From Paenibacillus sp. DCT19 (GTDB taxonomy: Bacteria > Bacillota > Bacilli > Paenibacillales > Paenibacillaceae), in NCBI RefSeq assembly GCF_003268635.1, contig NZ_CP029639.1, forward strand, positions 3,669,501 through 3,733,500: a stretch of DNA of 64,000 nucleotides. The letters are read 5' to 3'. A program made the position numbers and the translations under genes. The notes beneath the pieces are model-generated. The model saw only the letters and a program-made list of their open reading frames with translations, did not search any database and had not been told where the DNA came from. This document shows positions 7,347 through 16,993 of the stretch, piece by piece (positions within the stretch are counted from its first letter, which is position 1; each line of letters opens with the position of its first letter).

Positions 7347-10166
7347 TTAGTTAAATAACTTGCGAAGTTCCTCGACTTCGAGGCGCGCAGCTGGCTGGTA
7401 CGCTGGGCTCTCTACGTAACGCTGGAAGCTGTATAATAATTCTCTTCCCTCCAGCGTTGCCATCAGGCTCTCCAGATTCAGCGCTCCCATCAGCACTCTA
7501 CCATTCCTCATCTGGAACTCCATCAATAGTCCGAGCTTATGATTACGTTCAAAATTATCAATGGTCTGCACGATGGGTTGCAGGTCTTTATTCAGCTCAT
7601 CCAGAATGATGGATGAAGAATCGGAAACGATGCTCCACCATGGATAAGTCGAATACTCCTCTGTCACAAAATGTTCGAAGGCCGGATGATTCTGTTGAAT
7701 CAACAGGCCCATTGTGCCCACGGGAACTTCTCGTTTCATATTTTCGGATATCGATCGGAACATAGGATAAGACCAGAAATCCGTGCTGTAGAAACCTTGG
7801 ATCGCATGTTGAATCTGCTTAGGATTCGGGAAAAGTAGAATATCCTCTCCTTGCTCTAGCAGCGCCAGCGCCTCGTCCGAGAGTTGGGTGAATAGATTCA
7901 AATTGCTCAGATCCACCTCCTGTTGACTCGGGTATATCCACAGGTCGTAAGACTTACGGATATCCGTGCCCGGAATAGACAATTTCATCTCCACTTTGGT
8001 CATTTTGGAGACTTCAGGGATTGGAATACGGAGTTCCGTGATACTCACATGATTTTCACCATGGAATGCTGGCAGATTCACTTCACCTTCTACAAGGATG
8101 CTGCCTTCGAACTGCTCGCTTTGCAGTAGCCATTTCAATTGAAGTCCATCCAATGCTTGTCTCCGGAAGTAACTAAGTTCAATACGTGCTTCGAACAATT
8201 CACCGGTTTGATAATTATATTTGGGGAATCTCGCCAGCAGCACAGCATCGGAACAGAACGTTCTCCACTCCTCTGGTGTGATCATGCCCTTGGAATCCAT
8301 GAATGCGTCCAGCACACCTACCAACGCTGTTCCCTGACCACTGAAATCCTGGAGATCCAGCAGTTGGAACCCGGCTAGTTGCTGCGAACGAAAAGCGGCT
8401 TCCAGTTCCTCCTTGTAACATTGAACCGCGAGTTTACCCGAGGCTCTGAAATAGGCTGGCGCCAGATGTCCCAGTCCTTTGGCTTCCAGACGCTCTCGAA
8501 ACACTTCGAAGTTCTTCGCTTTGAGAGAACCCGTGTACTTGTTAATCTCCTCGAAATTAGGAAATGTGGCGTACTGTCCAATTTCATGCGAGATGACCGG
8601 TACATGTGAGACAAGTTGATCGCTCCCGGCTTCGGCCTGTACCGTTTTGGAGCCTGTCCCATATTGAATCTGAATTTCTTTTCCCCCCGTTTGCGAAGAG
8701 GGATCAGCATCGCTTCCTTGCGCAGGTACAATGTTTGAATCATAATCTTTCAACGTGTTTGGCAAGTCAGTCTGCACATGACCCAGCGGAGCATCACACA
8801 TCGCATACGTTCCTCTGAACAGGCGCTCTTTGGAGAAACGTACTCCGCAAAAAAATTCGCTTTCCTCCAGAATGTCCGGCACAAACTGAAAGTTATTGGA
8901 ACCTTCAGTGTAAAGATGACGATGATCATATGCCTTGTATTCCTTCAGGATCGCATTCAATTTGTCCTTGCTTCCCCATAGTTCATTCCCCATGGACATC
9001 ATGACAAACGAAGGATGGTTACCAAAAGTCTTCAGCATCGCAAATCCCTCGCTAATCAAGTAATCCTGCTCTGCTTGATTGTGTCCATCTGAGGATTCAT
9101 CCGTAATCGTTCCCCAGAACGGGAGCTCAGGCTCCATGTAGATACCGAGCAAATCCGCTGCAATAAAAGCAGCCTCTGGCGGGCAACAGGTATGGAAACG
9201 GTAGTGATTGATGCCGTAGGACTTGGAGATAGCGAGAATACGAGTCCATTCATCCACATCGGTTGGAGCGTATCCGGTCAGCGGAAAGATCAGCCCGTCA
9301 TGCTTACCTCGCAGAAACGTTTTGCGACCATTAATGGTGAATTTGTCTCCAGCCGCCCGGAATTCTCGTAGTCCCGTCCATACTACGGTGGAGTCCAGAA
9401 CTTCACCGTTCTGATCTTTCAGTTCGATATGAAGTTGGTACAAATTAGGTTCATCATCACTCCATAACATTGCGTCTTCGCCAATTTTGTACGTCAGCTG
9501 GATTTCCTGCACATCCGGGGTGAAGATCTGTTCCTCCGTCCTATACACCGGATCTGCACTGACCGCAACAGCTGATACCACGATTTGCACACCTTGCAGT
9601 TCACCAACAAGTGATGCCTTGATCTCGAAAGATCGAGTTGCCAAAACAGGGTAGACTTGAACATTATCCAGAAAAACACGCTCGAAAAATTGTAGTTCCA
9701 GCTTCCCTGTAATCCCGTTCCAATTCGTCTGTGTGTCCTCAGAAGTAAGGTGACCTCCTTTGGTTGGATAATCGGTATTGTCCACTCGAATTGTAATTGT
9801 ATGTGTTCCAGCAGTTAGCCCTGCCTCAATCTCATAACGGTGAGGTGTGTTCAGACTGTTCTGTGTCCCCAACTCTTCCCCATCGATCCAGACTGTCGTA
9901 ACTCTCGTTCTCTCCAGATGCAAGAAGCAACGTTTGTCAGCCAAGTGTTCAGGAATTTCAATCTCTCGTGAAAACCAGGCATATCCCTCAAATAAATACT
10001 CATCGGTCAGCGCACCAATTAACACATTTTCGTTTTTTTTGCCTTTGCCCGCATGAGATGTAGTATTCGGCAATGTTATAACGTTCGAAAAATTCAGACC
10101 ACGTTCTACCTTATGTTCATCGAGTTGGAGTTTCCAGATACCCTCCAGATTTAGTGCAGCTATCAT
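7347..10166 (-). CDS. glycoside hydrolase family 2 protein (beta-galactosidase/glucuronidase-like)
   Basis: A 939-residue cytoplasmic enzyme without signal peptide. It starts at the ATG (MIAALNLEGIW) preceded by GGAGATATTATC; a longer open frame upstream lacks a ribosome binding site. Residues about 1-200 form the jelly-roll sugar-binding domain (WFSREIEIP, RVTTVWIDG), then an immunoglobulin-like domain and a TIM barrel (INGRKTFLRGKHDG). The acid/base glutamate is in MSMGNELWG (about residue 394) and the nucleophile in SHEIGQY (about 528). The family hydrolyses beta-linked galactosides, glucuronides or mannosides; the exact substrate is not readable. A LacI/cre-like palindrome lies at its promoter. 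Confidence 0.88.
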   Translation of the reverse strand: MIAALNLEGIWKLQLDEHKVERGLNFSNVITLPNTTSHAGKGKKNENVLIGALTDEYLFEGYAWFSREIEIPEHLADKRCFLHLERTRVTTVWIDGEELGTQNSLNTPHRYEIEAGLTAGTHTITIRVDNTDYPTKGGHLTSEDTQTNWNGITGKLELQFFERVFLDNVQVYPVLATRSFEIKASLVGELQGVQIVVSAVAVSADPVYRTEEQIFTPDVQEIQLTYKIGEDAMLWSDDEPNLYQLHIELKDQNGEVLDSTVVWTGLREFRAAGDKFTINGRKTFLRGKHDGLIFPLTGYAPTDVDEWTRILAISKSYGINHYRFHTCCPPEAAFIAADLLGIYMEPELPFWGTITDESSDGHNQAEQDYLISEGFAMLKTFGNHPSFVMMSMGNELWGSKDKLNAILKEYKAYDHRHLYTEGSNNFQFVPDILEESEFFCGVRFSKERLFRGTYAMCDAPLGHVQTDLPNTLKDYDSNIVPAQGSDADPSSQTGGKEIQIQYGTGSKTVQAEAGSDQLVSHVPVISHEIGQYATFPNFEEINKYTGSLKAKNFEVFRERLEAKGLGHLAPAYFRASGKLAVQCYKEELEAAFRSQQLAGFQLLDLQDFSGQGTALVGVLDAFMDSKGMITPEEWRTFCSDAVLLARFPKYNYQTGELFEARIELSYFRRQALDGLQLKWLLQSEQFEGSILVEGEVNLPAFHGENHVSITELRIPIPEVSKMTKVEMKLSIPGTDIRKSYDLWIYPSQQEVDLSNLNLFTQLSDEALALLEQGEDILLFPNPKQIQHAIQGFYSTDFWSYPMFRSISENMKREVPVGTMGLLIQQNHPAFEHFVTEEYSTYPWWSIVSDSSSIILDELNKDLQPIVQTIDNFERNHKLGLLMEFQMRNGRVLMGALNLESLMATLEGRELLYSFQRYVESPAYQPAARLEVEELRKLFN

Positions 10167-10221
10167 GATAATATCTCCTTTTTTATTCATAGAATCGTTA
10201 AAGTAAACGCTCTCAAGTCGC

Positions 10222-10255
10222 AGAAACCGTTTTCGGAAATCATACATGTATTATA
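10222..10255 (-). promoter_or_regulatory. promoter with LacI-family/cre-like operator for the GH2 gene
   Basis: On the minus strand a TATAAT -10 box (10250-10255) is followed by CGAAAACGGTTTCT (10222-10235), a near match to the LacI-family catabolite operator with the central CG. It lies 55-90 bases before the GH2 start and overlaps the expected transcription start, a repressing position. CcpA or a local LacI regulator could bind; no such regulator gene is nearby. Confidence 0.5.
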
Positions 10256-10370
10256 AACTCGATTGATGCTCCTCGCATAGTTTATTTACTATTAAAATCC
10301 AGATCATGTTTATTAAGAATTTCAGAGTGGAGGGTTTTCTTTCATGTTATACTTTCACTGCATAACACAA

Positions 10371-10396
10371 ATAACCTCCACAGCAATGGAGGTTAT
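10371..10396. other. perfect 10-bp hairpin upstream of the GH2 gene
   Basis: ATAACCTCCA and TGGAGGTTAT form a perfect stem with a six-base loop. On the minus strand it is followed by TTGTGTT, a poor U-tract. It lies between the lipoprotein terminator and the GH2 promoter and could act as a second, weaker terminator. The remainder of the 10167-10554 gap holds a promoter-like 31-bp element at 10423-10453. Confidence 0.45.
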
Positions 10397-10422
10397 GACT
10401 AAAATACTTTTCTCAACCTTCT

Positions 10423-10453
10423 ATTATAGTGAAGCATTCTCCGTATGCATAGT
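10423..10453 (-). promoter_or_regulatory. promoter-like element, copy 1 of 2
   Basis: On the minus strand this reads ACTATGCATA, a spacer containing ATGCTT, then ACTATAAT. TATGCA and TATAAT are exactly 17 bases apart, the normal -35/-10 spacing. 26 of 31 positions match the element at 46233-46263. Confidence 0.4.
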
Positions 10454-10482
10454 ACAAAATCCTTACAAATAGCAATATAGTA

Positions 10483-10510
10483 AGAAAAAAGCCGCTATAA
10501 TAGCGACTTT
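10483..10510 (-). terminator. intrinsic terminator of the recurrent family
   Basis: Minus-strand AAGTCGCTATTATAGCGGC followed by six T's, 45 bases after the lipoprotein stop. It ends the two-component/lipoprotein transcript. Confidence 0.85.
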
Positions 10511-10554
10511 GTGGTGAATCATATACACGGCTTACCAACATCGATCACTACATT

Positions 10555-11274
10555 TTAGTCCAGCAGGCTGTAGATCTGAATGCTCTCCACCTTGGCATCC
10601 TTGATATGAAATGACATCACATCTACATAATTGGATGGCTCATAGCGGAAGTCATCTTCCTCATCGGGGGCTCCATCACCAAGCAGTTTCCCCTCAGGGT
10701 AGGCGTTTTTGAGTGTATCCAGACTATCTCCTGCTTTAATGTTTCGCACTGTCGCATACTTAGGATCTGTAATTTCGATATGGAAGATAGAGTCTTGTTT
10801 CCCCTCCGGTATACTGATCGTTTTAATCTCCAGACCAGGATACGTATACACCTTTTCTGTAAAACCGATTAACGTATCCATATTGGTTCCATCGTCGGCA
10901 CTGTACGTATGAGATTTCAGGTTATCCGGTTTGCCCAGCATTTGTTCCATCTGATCTTCATTCGCTGTATCCGAAATTGCAATGGTGTGCTCATTATAGA
11001 CAAAAGCAAGCTCCTTCAGCACCACATTGCCTTCCTTCTCGATCGACCCTTCCTTAATCGCTTCAGAACCCTGTCCTTCGGAATTCTCTGAAGCAGGCGT
11101 AGTAGAATTAGGTGTTTCTTCGCCTTTGCCCTGTTCATTGGACGTGCTATTTTCACCAGGGTTCTGGATTGCTTCTGGCGACTTGGCGCCATTGGACTGA
11201 CAACCTGTCAGTGCCATCGTTAATAACATACTCAGCAAGATACCAGTTGTAGCTTTGTTTATCAGTTTCATCAT
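10555..11274 (-). CDS. lipoprotein of unknown function
   Basis: A 239-residue lipoprotein. The signal peptide ends in lipobox ALTGC (about residue 25), followed by a low-complexity Ser/Asn/Glu-rich linker up to about residue 75 and a globular domain of about 160 residues beginning VVLKELAFVYNEH. The globular part mentions no catalytic motif I recognise; the alternation of ISDTANEDQMEQMLGKPD and a repeated GDSLDTLKNAYPEG-like segment suggests a two-lobed fold like other Firmicute lipoproteins with PASTA/SmpA-like folds, but this is a guess. It lies 114 bases after the sensor kinase in the same orientation and has its own GGAGG site, so it may belong to the regulon or the transcript of that two-component system. 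Confidence 0.75.
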   Translation of the reverse strand: MMKLINKATTGILLSMLLTMALTGCQSNGAKSPEAIQNPGENSTSNEQGKGEETPNSTTPASENSEGQGSEAIKEGSIEKEGNVVLKELAFVYNEHTIAISDTANEDQMEQMLGKPDNLKSHTYSADDGTNMDTLIGFTEKVYTYPGLEIKTISIPEGKQDSIFHIEITDPKYATVRNIKAGDSLDTLKNAYPEGKLLGDGAPDEEDDFRYEPSNYVDVMSFHIKDAKVESIQIYSLLD

Positions 11275-11388
11275 GATCCCTCCATAAATGTGTGATTTCT
11301 TCTTATGAAGTGATTATAAAAAAAGCATTTGTTAGTCTCATAACAGAATTGTATCAGTCTTGTAACACTCCTGAATGACGTGCTGATT

Positions 11389-12816
11389 CTACGTTCGGGG
11401 CAACACAATCGTGATAGTAGTTCCTTTTCCTAACTCACTTTCCATGTCGATATATCCATCAAACCGCTCTACAATCTCTTTGCATATCGAAAGTCCGAGA
11501 CCTGAACCGTTCGCTGTGCTTGCATTTCTCGCCCGGTAAAATCGTTCCTGCACTCGTTCCAGCTCATCGCCCGCGATACCAATACCCTGATCATGTATCC
11601 GAATGACCACCTCGCTTGTCGTATGTTCCATCTCCACTTCAATCTGCGAATGACTGCCTGAATATTTAATGGCATTTTCCACTAAGTTGGCGATCGCGTG
11701 GGACATCAGCATTGGATTGACGTTGGCGTAGACTCCTGTCATACCTTCATTGATAGGTTCTCCCTCCGCTTTATTAACCATGATCTTGATCTCTTTATCT
11801 TTTGCCTTGGCTTCCATATTCCATGCGACTTGCTGAATCAGTTCGTTCATTTCCGTCTTCTCCACTTCCAGTTCGTCAGAGCCAGCCTTGTCAAATCGGG
11901 ATAGCAACAACAGTTCATTAATCAAGCGGGTCAGCCGATCCGATTCCTGCAGCAGATGAGCATAGATTTTTTGCAGCTCCTTGTTCTCGTTCTCCCCTTC
12001 AACCAAGTATTGAGAGAAACCACGAATGGCTGCCAAAGGTGTTTTTAACTCGTGAGATACGTTGGAGACAAATTGTTTCTGGTACTGAATGTAATCATGA
12101 AGCTGCCGCCCCATGGAATCCAGCCCATCTGCCAGCATGCCCAGCTCATCCTTCCGGTTCAGATGAACTCTCCGAAACTCCTGTCTAGAGTAACTTTGCA
12201 CAGCGCCAAGCAACAGCTTAATCGGTTTGGTTGTGTTGCGGGCAATCCATAGACTCGATAACGTAATCAGCACAATAAATCCACCTGCACCCGCAAACAG
12301 GATATGACGAATCTGATCCATAATCGCATAAAAGTACGAAATGTCGTCTACGAACTCATACACATAAGCATTTTCGTAAAATTGATTCTGGATGGGCGTC
12401 GCAAAATAAAGCAGATGATCATCCGTTACGGTGTATGTATAGCTGCCGTTCAGGGCTTTATCAATATTCTTTTCAAAAATCAGAGGTTTGCCATCATTAA
12501 TGATGATGCCATCCACAGCCAGGCCCAGCAATTGCTTGGAGCTGTCATAGATACGTACTTCCTTGCCTGAAGCTTTCAGCTTCTCCAGAGCAAGTCTGAC
12601 GATTTCCTTGGTCTGCGGCTCACCTGACGATGATCGATGCTGTGCCAGCACCTCACGAAAGGACAGTTCGGACAGATCTGCCTTCTCCATCATCTGTTTT
12701 TCTATGGTGATGAAGCTGTAATAATCGATGGCTTTATTCACCGCAAATATGATGATGCCGAAGGACAATACGGAGAAAAATAAATAATTCAGTAATAACC
12801 GGGTTGCGTACTTCAG
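11389..12816 (-). CDS. sensor histidine kinase (HAMP-HisKA-HATPase)
   Basis: A membrane kinase of about 475 residues with an N-terminal membrane segment, an extracytoplasmic region of about 130 residues, a second membrane segment, HAMP (about 200-250), HisKA with the histidine in VSNVSHELKTPLAAIRG (about residue 253), and an ATPase domain with N box (LVENAIKYS), DQGIG and GSGLGLSI. The best start is a CTG at 12814-12816: it follows GGAGGTGGCGAGGC and adds KYATRLLLNYLFFSVLS, completing the first membrane helix. A TTG at 12768 is the alternative. The CTG overlaps the TGA stop of the upstream response regulator, indicating tight coupling. Confidence 0.9.
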   Translation of the reverse strand: MKYATRLLLNYLFFSVLSFGIIIFAVNKAIDYYSFITIEKQMMEKADLSELSFREVLAQHRSSSGEPQTKEIVRLALEKLKASGKEVRIYDSSKQLLGLAVDGIIINDGKPLIFEKNIDKALNGSYTYTVTDDHLLYFATPIQNQFYENAYVYEFVDDISYFYAIMDQIRHILFAGAGGFIVLITLSSLWIARNTTKPIKLLLGAVQSYSRQEFRRVHLNRKDELGMLADGLDSMGRQLHDYIQYQKQFVSNVSHELKTPLAAIRGFSQYLVEGENENKELQKIYAHLLQESDRLTRLINELLLLSRFDKAGSDELEVEKTEMNELIQQVAWNMEAKAKDKEIKIMVNKAEGEPINEGMTGVYANVNPMLMSHAIANLVENAIKYSGSHSQIEVEMEHTTSEVVIRIHDQGIGIAGDELERVQERFYRARNASTANGSGLGLSICKEIVERFDGYIDMESELGKGTTITIVLPRT

Positions 12817-13531
12817 GCCTCGCCACCTCCAAGCTGATAGCCAAATCCATAGATCGTCCTGACATACTTCGGTTCGTCGGCGTTATCCTCCAGCTTCTTC
12901 CGTAATCGCATGATGGTCATATCCACACTGCGACTGTCCCCATAAAGTCATATCCCCATCCGATCTGTAGCAGCTCATCCCGGGTGAATATTTTGTCCGG
13001 CCTTTTGAGTAACGTTTCCAGAATTTTAAACTCTTTGGCCGTAAGAGACACGGGTACACCGTTTTTCAGCACCCTGCGGCTTTCCAGATCAAATGTCAGC
13101 TCTTCATGAATGATGCGTGTAGATTTTACTTCTGTTCCTTCACTTGATTCCTCCTTGATCTCGTTCCTTCTCAGAATCACCTTGATCCGAGCGAGCAATT
13201 CGCGGTTGTCAAAGGGCTTCGTCATGTAATCTTCAGCCCCTAGCTCTAGTCCTAACACTTTGTCGATGACCTCATTTTTGGCAGAGACCATGATCACTGG
13301 AACGGCACGTTTCCCGGTGATGTCCTTGCACAGGTCATATCCGGAGCAGTCAGGCAGCATCAGATCAAGCACCACCAGGTCAGGTTGAAAAGAATCAAGC
13401 AATTGCAATCCGGTTTTGCCATCTTCTGCGGTTTGCACATCGTAGTTTTCTCTCCTCAGCACGAGCTCAATTAAATCTCGAATTGCAACCTCATCGTCAA
13501 TGACAAGTATTTTCTTCAATGTCTTGTACAC
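12813..13531 (-). CDS. OmpR/PhoB-type response regulator, frameshifted
   Basis: A two-component response regulator of about 239 residues. The receiver domain has the acidic pair (VIDDE), phospho-acceptor aspartate in LVVLDLMLPD (about residue 54), VSAK and the lysine in YMTKPF; the winged-helix domain begins near residue 135 with LTFDLESRRVL and LTAKEFKILE. The frame breaks at the AAA run at 12944-12946: one extra base gives [25 protein letters not shown] and then VRTIYGFGYQL, the universal OmpR C-terminus. Start ATG or upstream MYKTLKK; its stop overlaps the kinase start. Downstream genes are the kinase and a lipoprotein. Confidence 0.9.
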
Positions 13532-13676
13532 CCCTTCTAACCTCGTTCCCAGCTTGAATCATCATTATCCTCATCTTAGCACAGGCACTTTAGATTCCTC
13601 CACCAACTGGATGATGAGGTATATATCACTGAGCACAACATAACTTGTAATAAACCCGAAGAAAGGAGAACAAACC

Positions 13677-13934
13677 ATGGATCTGCTCTGGGTACTCATT
13701 GTTGGTGGATTAATTGGCTGGTTAAGTGGCAACTTGATTGGACGGGACGTACCGGGCGGTGTTCTGGGGAACATTATTGCGGGTTTTGTCGGTTCCTGGC
13801 TAGGAAACGAATTGTTGGGACCAAGAGGGCCGGTGATTGGTGGATTTCATATTATTCCAGCCATCGTGGGCTCCATCATTGCGCTACTCATATTCTTTGC
13901 TCTAGCACGCGGCGGAGCCTTCCGAAGACGTTAA
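13677..13934 (+). CDS. GlsB/YeaQ/YmgE family stress-response membrane protein
   Basis: An 85-residue, glycine-rich membrane protein with three hydrophobic segments. It contains the family signatures GGLIGWLSGNLIG, GGVLGNIIAGFVGSWLG and the C-terminal IIPAIVGSIIALL helix, ending in a basic tail (GGAFRRR). The ATG follows AAAGGAG. Members are small transglycosylase-associated-type proteins linked to general stress, with unproven mechanism. It is monocistronic and followed by a strong terminator. Confidence 0.9.
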   Translation: MDLLWVLIVGGLIGWLSGNLIGRDVPGGVLGNIIAGFVGSWLGNELLGPRGPVIGGFHIIPAIVGSIIALLIFFALARGGAFRRR

Positions 13935-14015
13935 CAAAGAGAAGCGGAATTCGATACCGTCGTTCATTAGATATTTTTATTAAAGATGCTACCATGTCAT
14001 AAAAGTACAGATAAA

Positions 14016-14072
14016 CATAAAAGAACCGAAAGCATTCATCGATAGTTGATGAACACTTATGGTTCTTTTTTT
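14016..14072 (+). terminator. intrinsic terminator after the GlsB-like gene
   Basis: A long stem (ACATAAAAGAACC / GGTTCTTTTTTTATGT) encloses a smaller TTCATC/GATGAA hairpin. It ends in a T-run on the plus strand and may also work in the other direction. Confidence 0.75.
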
Positions 14073-14192
14073 ATGTTTGTATTGTGCTTATTGAAAATTT
14101 TACAAATAATATCAAAAAAAGAGTTGATTTCTATTATTTTCGTGCTATATTTTACTAGAAATAAAAATAAATCCCTAAAGGAGCAGTCGACC

Positions 14193-14696
14193 ATGAAAAA
14201 AATCGCAAAAAAATCGGTACTCATCTTGCTGGCACTATTTATGCTTCAGATCTCCCTCGTCTCGGCAGCTTCTGCGAAAAATTCTCTTACAGCAGGTGAA
14301 TCACTAACACAAGGTCAATCACTTACATCGAATGACGGAAGATTTACACTGATTATGCAGACAGATGGGAATCTAGTTCTTTACAAACAAGGCAAATCTC
14401 TCTGGTCTACAAAAACAAGTGGTGCAAAATATCAATGGCGGGATCATACAGGTCATACAATCACAAGATATCCGCAGGTGTTAAAAGTTGAAAATAACTT
14501 GCTTCGATTAACAGATTACAACGATTCTCATTGGTTTTGGTTTTCAAAAATTCAAGAATGGACTAATGCCCACTATCAAGGTAATGTGCCACCAGGCCTG
14601 AACGGCGATACATTGGTTGTTCAAGACGATGGAAATGTAGTATTCTATTCCACTGGAAAAGGTCCTGTTTGGGCTACCAATACAGGTGGACATTGA
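14193..14696 (+). CDS. secreted single-domain bulb-type (mannose-binding) lectin
   Basis: A 167-residue exported protein. The start is the ATG at 14193 after AAAGGAG; the longer frame upstream runs through the preceding terminator. A signal peptide (MKKIAKKSVLILLALFMLQ) ends near SAASA. The mature part is one beta-prism II domain with two visible sugar-binding motifs of the QxDxNxVxY type: MQTDGNLVLYKQG and VQDDGNVVFYSTG, each followed by WST/WAT. The fold binds mannose in plant lectins and bacterial lectin-like bacteriocins. With no immunity gene, secretion partner or enzyme beside it, its role (adhesion, glycan capture or bacteriocin) is open. It is flanked by terminators on both sides. Confidence 0.85.
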   Translation: MKKIAKKSVLILLALFMLQISLVSAASAKNSLTAGESLTQGQSLTSNDGRFTLIMQTDGNLVLYKQGKSLWSTKTSGAKYQWRDHTGHTITRYPQVLKVENNLLRLTDYNDSHWFWFSKIQEWTNAHYQGNVPPGLNGDTLVVQDDGNVVFYSTGKGPVWATNTGGH

Positions 14697-14710
14697 TATC
14701 AATAAACATA

Positions 14711-14736
14711 AGAGCCGCATATATTGCGGCTCTTTA
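14711..14736 (+). terminator. intrinsic terminator after the lectin gene
   Basis: Stem AGAGCCGCA/TGCGGCTCT followed by TTAAATA, 15 bases after the lectin stop. Its sequence differs from the recurrent minus-strand terminator. Confidence 0.8.
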
Positions 14737-14858
14737 AATATAAAGTTTTATTGTCTGCAAATAGTAAGATGCAATCCATGTTCCTTCCCTTACAGAATAC
14801 ATCCACCTCTAAAAGTAACGTAGTTGCTATTCCTATAGAACAAGTCTTTTGTGAGAGA

Positions 14859-16820
14859 TCAAGGTTCTAACTCAAGGTGCATCTTGACTTCCGCCTCATC
14901 CCATGGCACAGAGTAACCTGCTCCCTTGGCGCAAAAGATGGATGAAGATGTATACAGCGAGTCGGCCTCTTTGCGATAGCCCATCCGCTCTATGACTTCC
15001 TCTGTATTATGGCAGAGATCGTATCCACTGAACACGCAGCGGATGCTGCCTCTTCCATGTGTAAAGGATGCCAGTTCGGCAGTGTAGTTCATGAAAGTCG
15101 ACACGGGCGCCTTGCCCGTAACTACTACATGCGTTCCAGCTGTCTCTGGGGGATCAAAAATACCTGAGGCACGCTGAATATCGGACAGCACCCTGCCCAT
15201 TTCTTCGATAGTAACCTTGATTTTGAAATCGTAATAAGGCTCTAGCAATACGATATCTGCCTTCTCCAAACCTTGCCGTAATGCTCGAAAAGTAGCCTCT
15301 CGAAAATCGCCGCCATGCGTATGCTCTTTATGCGCGCGACCCCTCAGCAGTGTGATGTTCACGTCAGTGACTGCCATGCCGGTCAGCAACCCGTGATGCT
15401 CCCGTTCGTAGAGGTGGTTCCGAATCAGATTCTGATAGCTGACATTCAGATCATCGACGTGACATCTGCTATTGAACGTGATGCCCTTACCTCGTCCTCC
15501 CGGTTCAATCAGCAAATGCACTTCTGCATAATGTCTGAGCGGTTCGAAATGGCCATACCCTTTCACAGGGGTACTAATTGTCTCCTTATACAAGATTTCC
15601 GGTTGACCAAAAGAGATAGGAAGCCAAACCTCTCTCTAACAATCTGCTCCAGCACTTCCAGTTGAATCAATCCCATGACGCGGATCGAAATCTCCTGCAA
15701 TCTCTCATCCCACACGACGTTTAGAGATGGCTCTTCCGCCTCCAGCGTGCGAAATGCACCGAGCACCTTCTGTACATGTATTGAATCGTCGAATATCACC
15801 TTCGACTGTAACGTGGGCTCCGAATCGTAAGATAACTTATCTGATATGGTTCCCAGACCTTGCCCAGTCTCGGTAGCGGATAATCCGGCAACTGCAAACA
15901 AATCGCCTGCTTCTACTTGTTCCACCGACTGCGATTTGAGGCCGTTATACAAGAAAATCCGCGTAATTTTCTCGTCATATTGCACCCCGTCGCTCTCATA
16001 ACTAAGCTGTTCTCTCACCTTCAACCGACCACCAAGTGCCTTAATGAACGTGAGTCTCGCCCCCCTGCATCATGCCGAATTTTATAAACTCGTCCCTGAA
16101 ACAAAGCATCCTCGTCATAAGTGGTTGTCGTCAGCAGATGCAGCTGATCTAGAAATTCAACGATGCCTGTATCCTGAAGTGCAGAGCCATACGCACAGGG
16201 GAAGAGAAGTCCCTCTGCTGTCTTTCTCTGCAACGCCTTCAGCCAGAAGCCATTATCCTCTCTCCCTCCAGGAATGCTTCTAGCAAGAATTCGTCCCGCT
16301 CCGCCATGACCTCACGCAGCGGCTCACTGACTACACCATCTGCGAATTCCTGTGTAATGGAGCATACTTCCCCTGTCAACTGCTGACGGATATCCGCCTC
16401 TGTTCTACCTGCATCCGCGCCGACCCGATCCGTCTTGTTGATGAAGAAAAACGTCGGAACCCTATGCTTACGCAGCAGCTGCCAAACGGTCTCCGTATGA
16501 CCCTGAACACCTTCAACTGCGCTTACAATCAGAATGGCACAATCTATGACTTGAATCGCCCGCTCCATCTCCGGGGAGAAATCGACGTGTCCAGGTGTGT
16601 CTATAAGATAGTAGCTGTCACCTTTATACTCTAGTACAGCCTGATCTGCGAATACGGTAATGCCCCTTGCTCGCTCGATGTCGTGGCTGTCTAGAAACGT
16701 ATCCTGATGATCCACCCGTCCTCGTGACCGAATACTATTTGTGTGGTGCAACAGCTGTTCCGCAAAAGTTGTTTTACCTGCATCCACATGGGCGAACAGG
16801 CCAATTGTTAGTCGTTTCAT
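14859..16820 (-). CDS. TetM/TetO-like ribosomal protection GTPase, three frameshifts
   Basis: An EF-G-like GTPase of about 654 residues, the size of tetracycline ribosomal protection proteins, which displace tetracycline from the 30S subunit. The N-terminal G domain has P-loop AHVDAGKT, switch regions (RGITVFADQ), DTPGHVDF and NKTD. The C-terminal part has KETISTPVKGYGHFEPLRHYAEV, the EF-G domain IV/V signature of the family. Three one-base losses split it: CCC at 16264-16266 (restores LEGREDNGFWLKALQRK), the six-C run at 16060-16065 (restores HDAGGARLTFIKALGGRLKV) and near 15619-15622 (restores FGQPEILYKETI). Chromosomal homologues occur in many Paenibacillus without acquired-resistance context, so actual resistance is uncertain. 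It is monocistronic. Confidence 0.85.
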
Positions 16821-16993
16821 AGAATCCCACTTTCAACATTGCTTGTTATTCCTACTCAATTTATTAAAGCATAGAAATCAGGAAAGTGGGTAGAGATTGG
16901 TTTTATGGCGTTGAAAATCATTGCGTACAGCAAGCAGTTATATGCGGATATAACGTAAAGTGATATAGGCAATATATTATTCTGGCAAGATCA

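Noticed and set aside
14859..16820. Ordinary elongation factor G
   Set aside because: The length (about 654 residues) and the C-terminal KETISTPVKGYGHFEPL motif fit the tetracycline protection family, not fusA.
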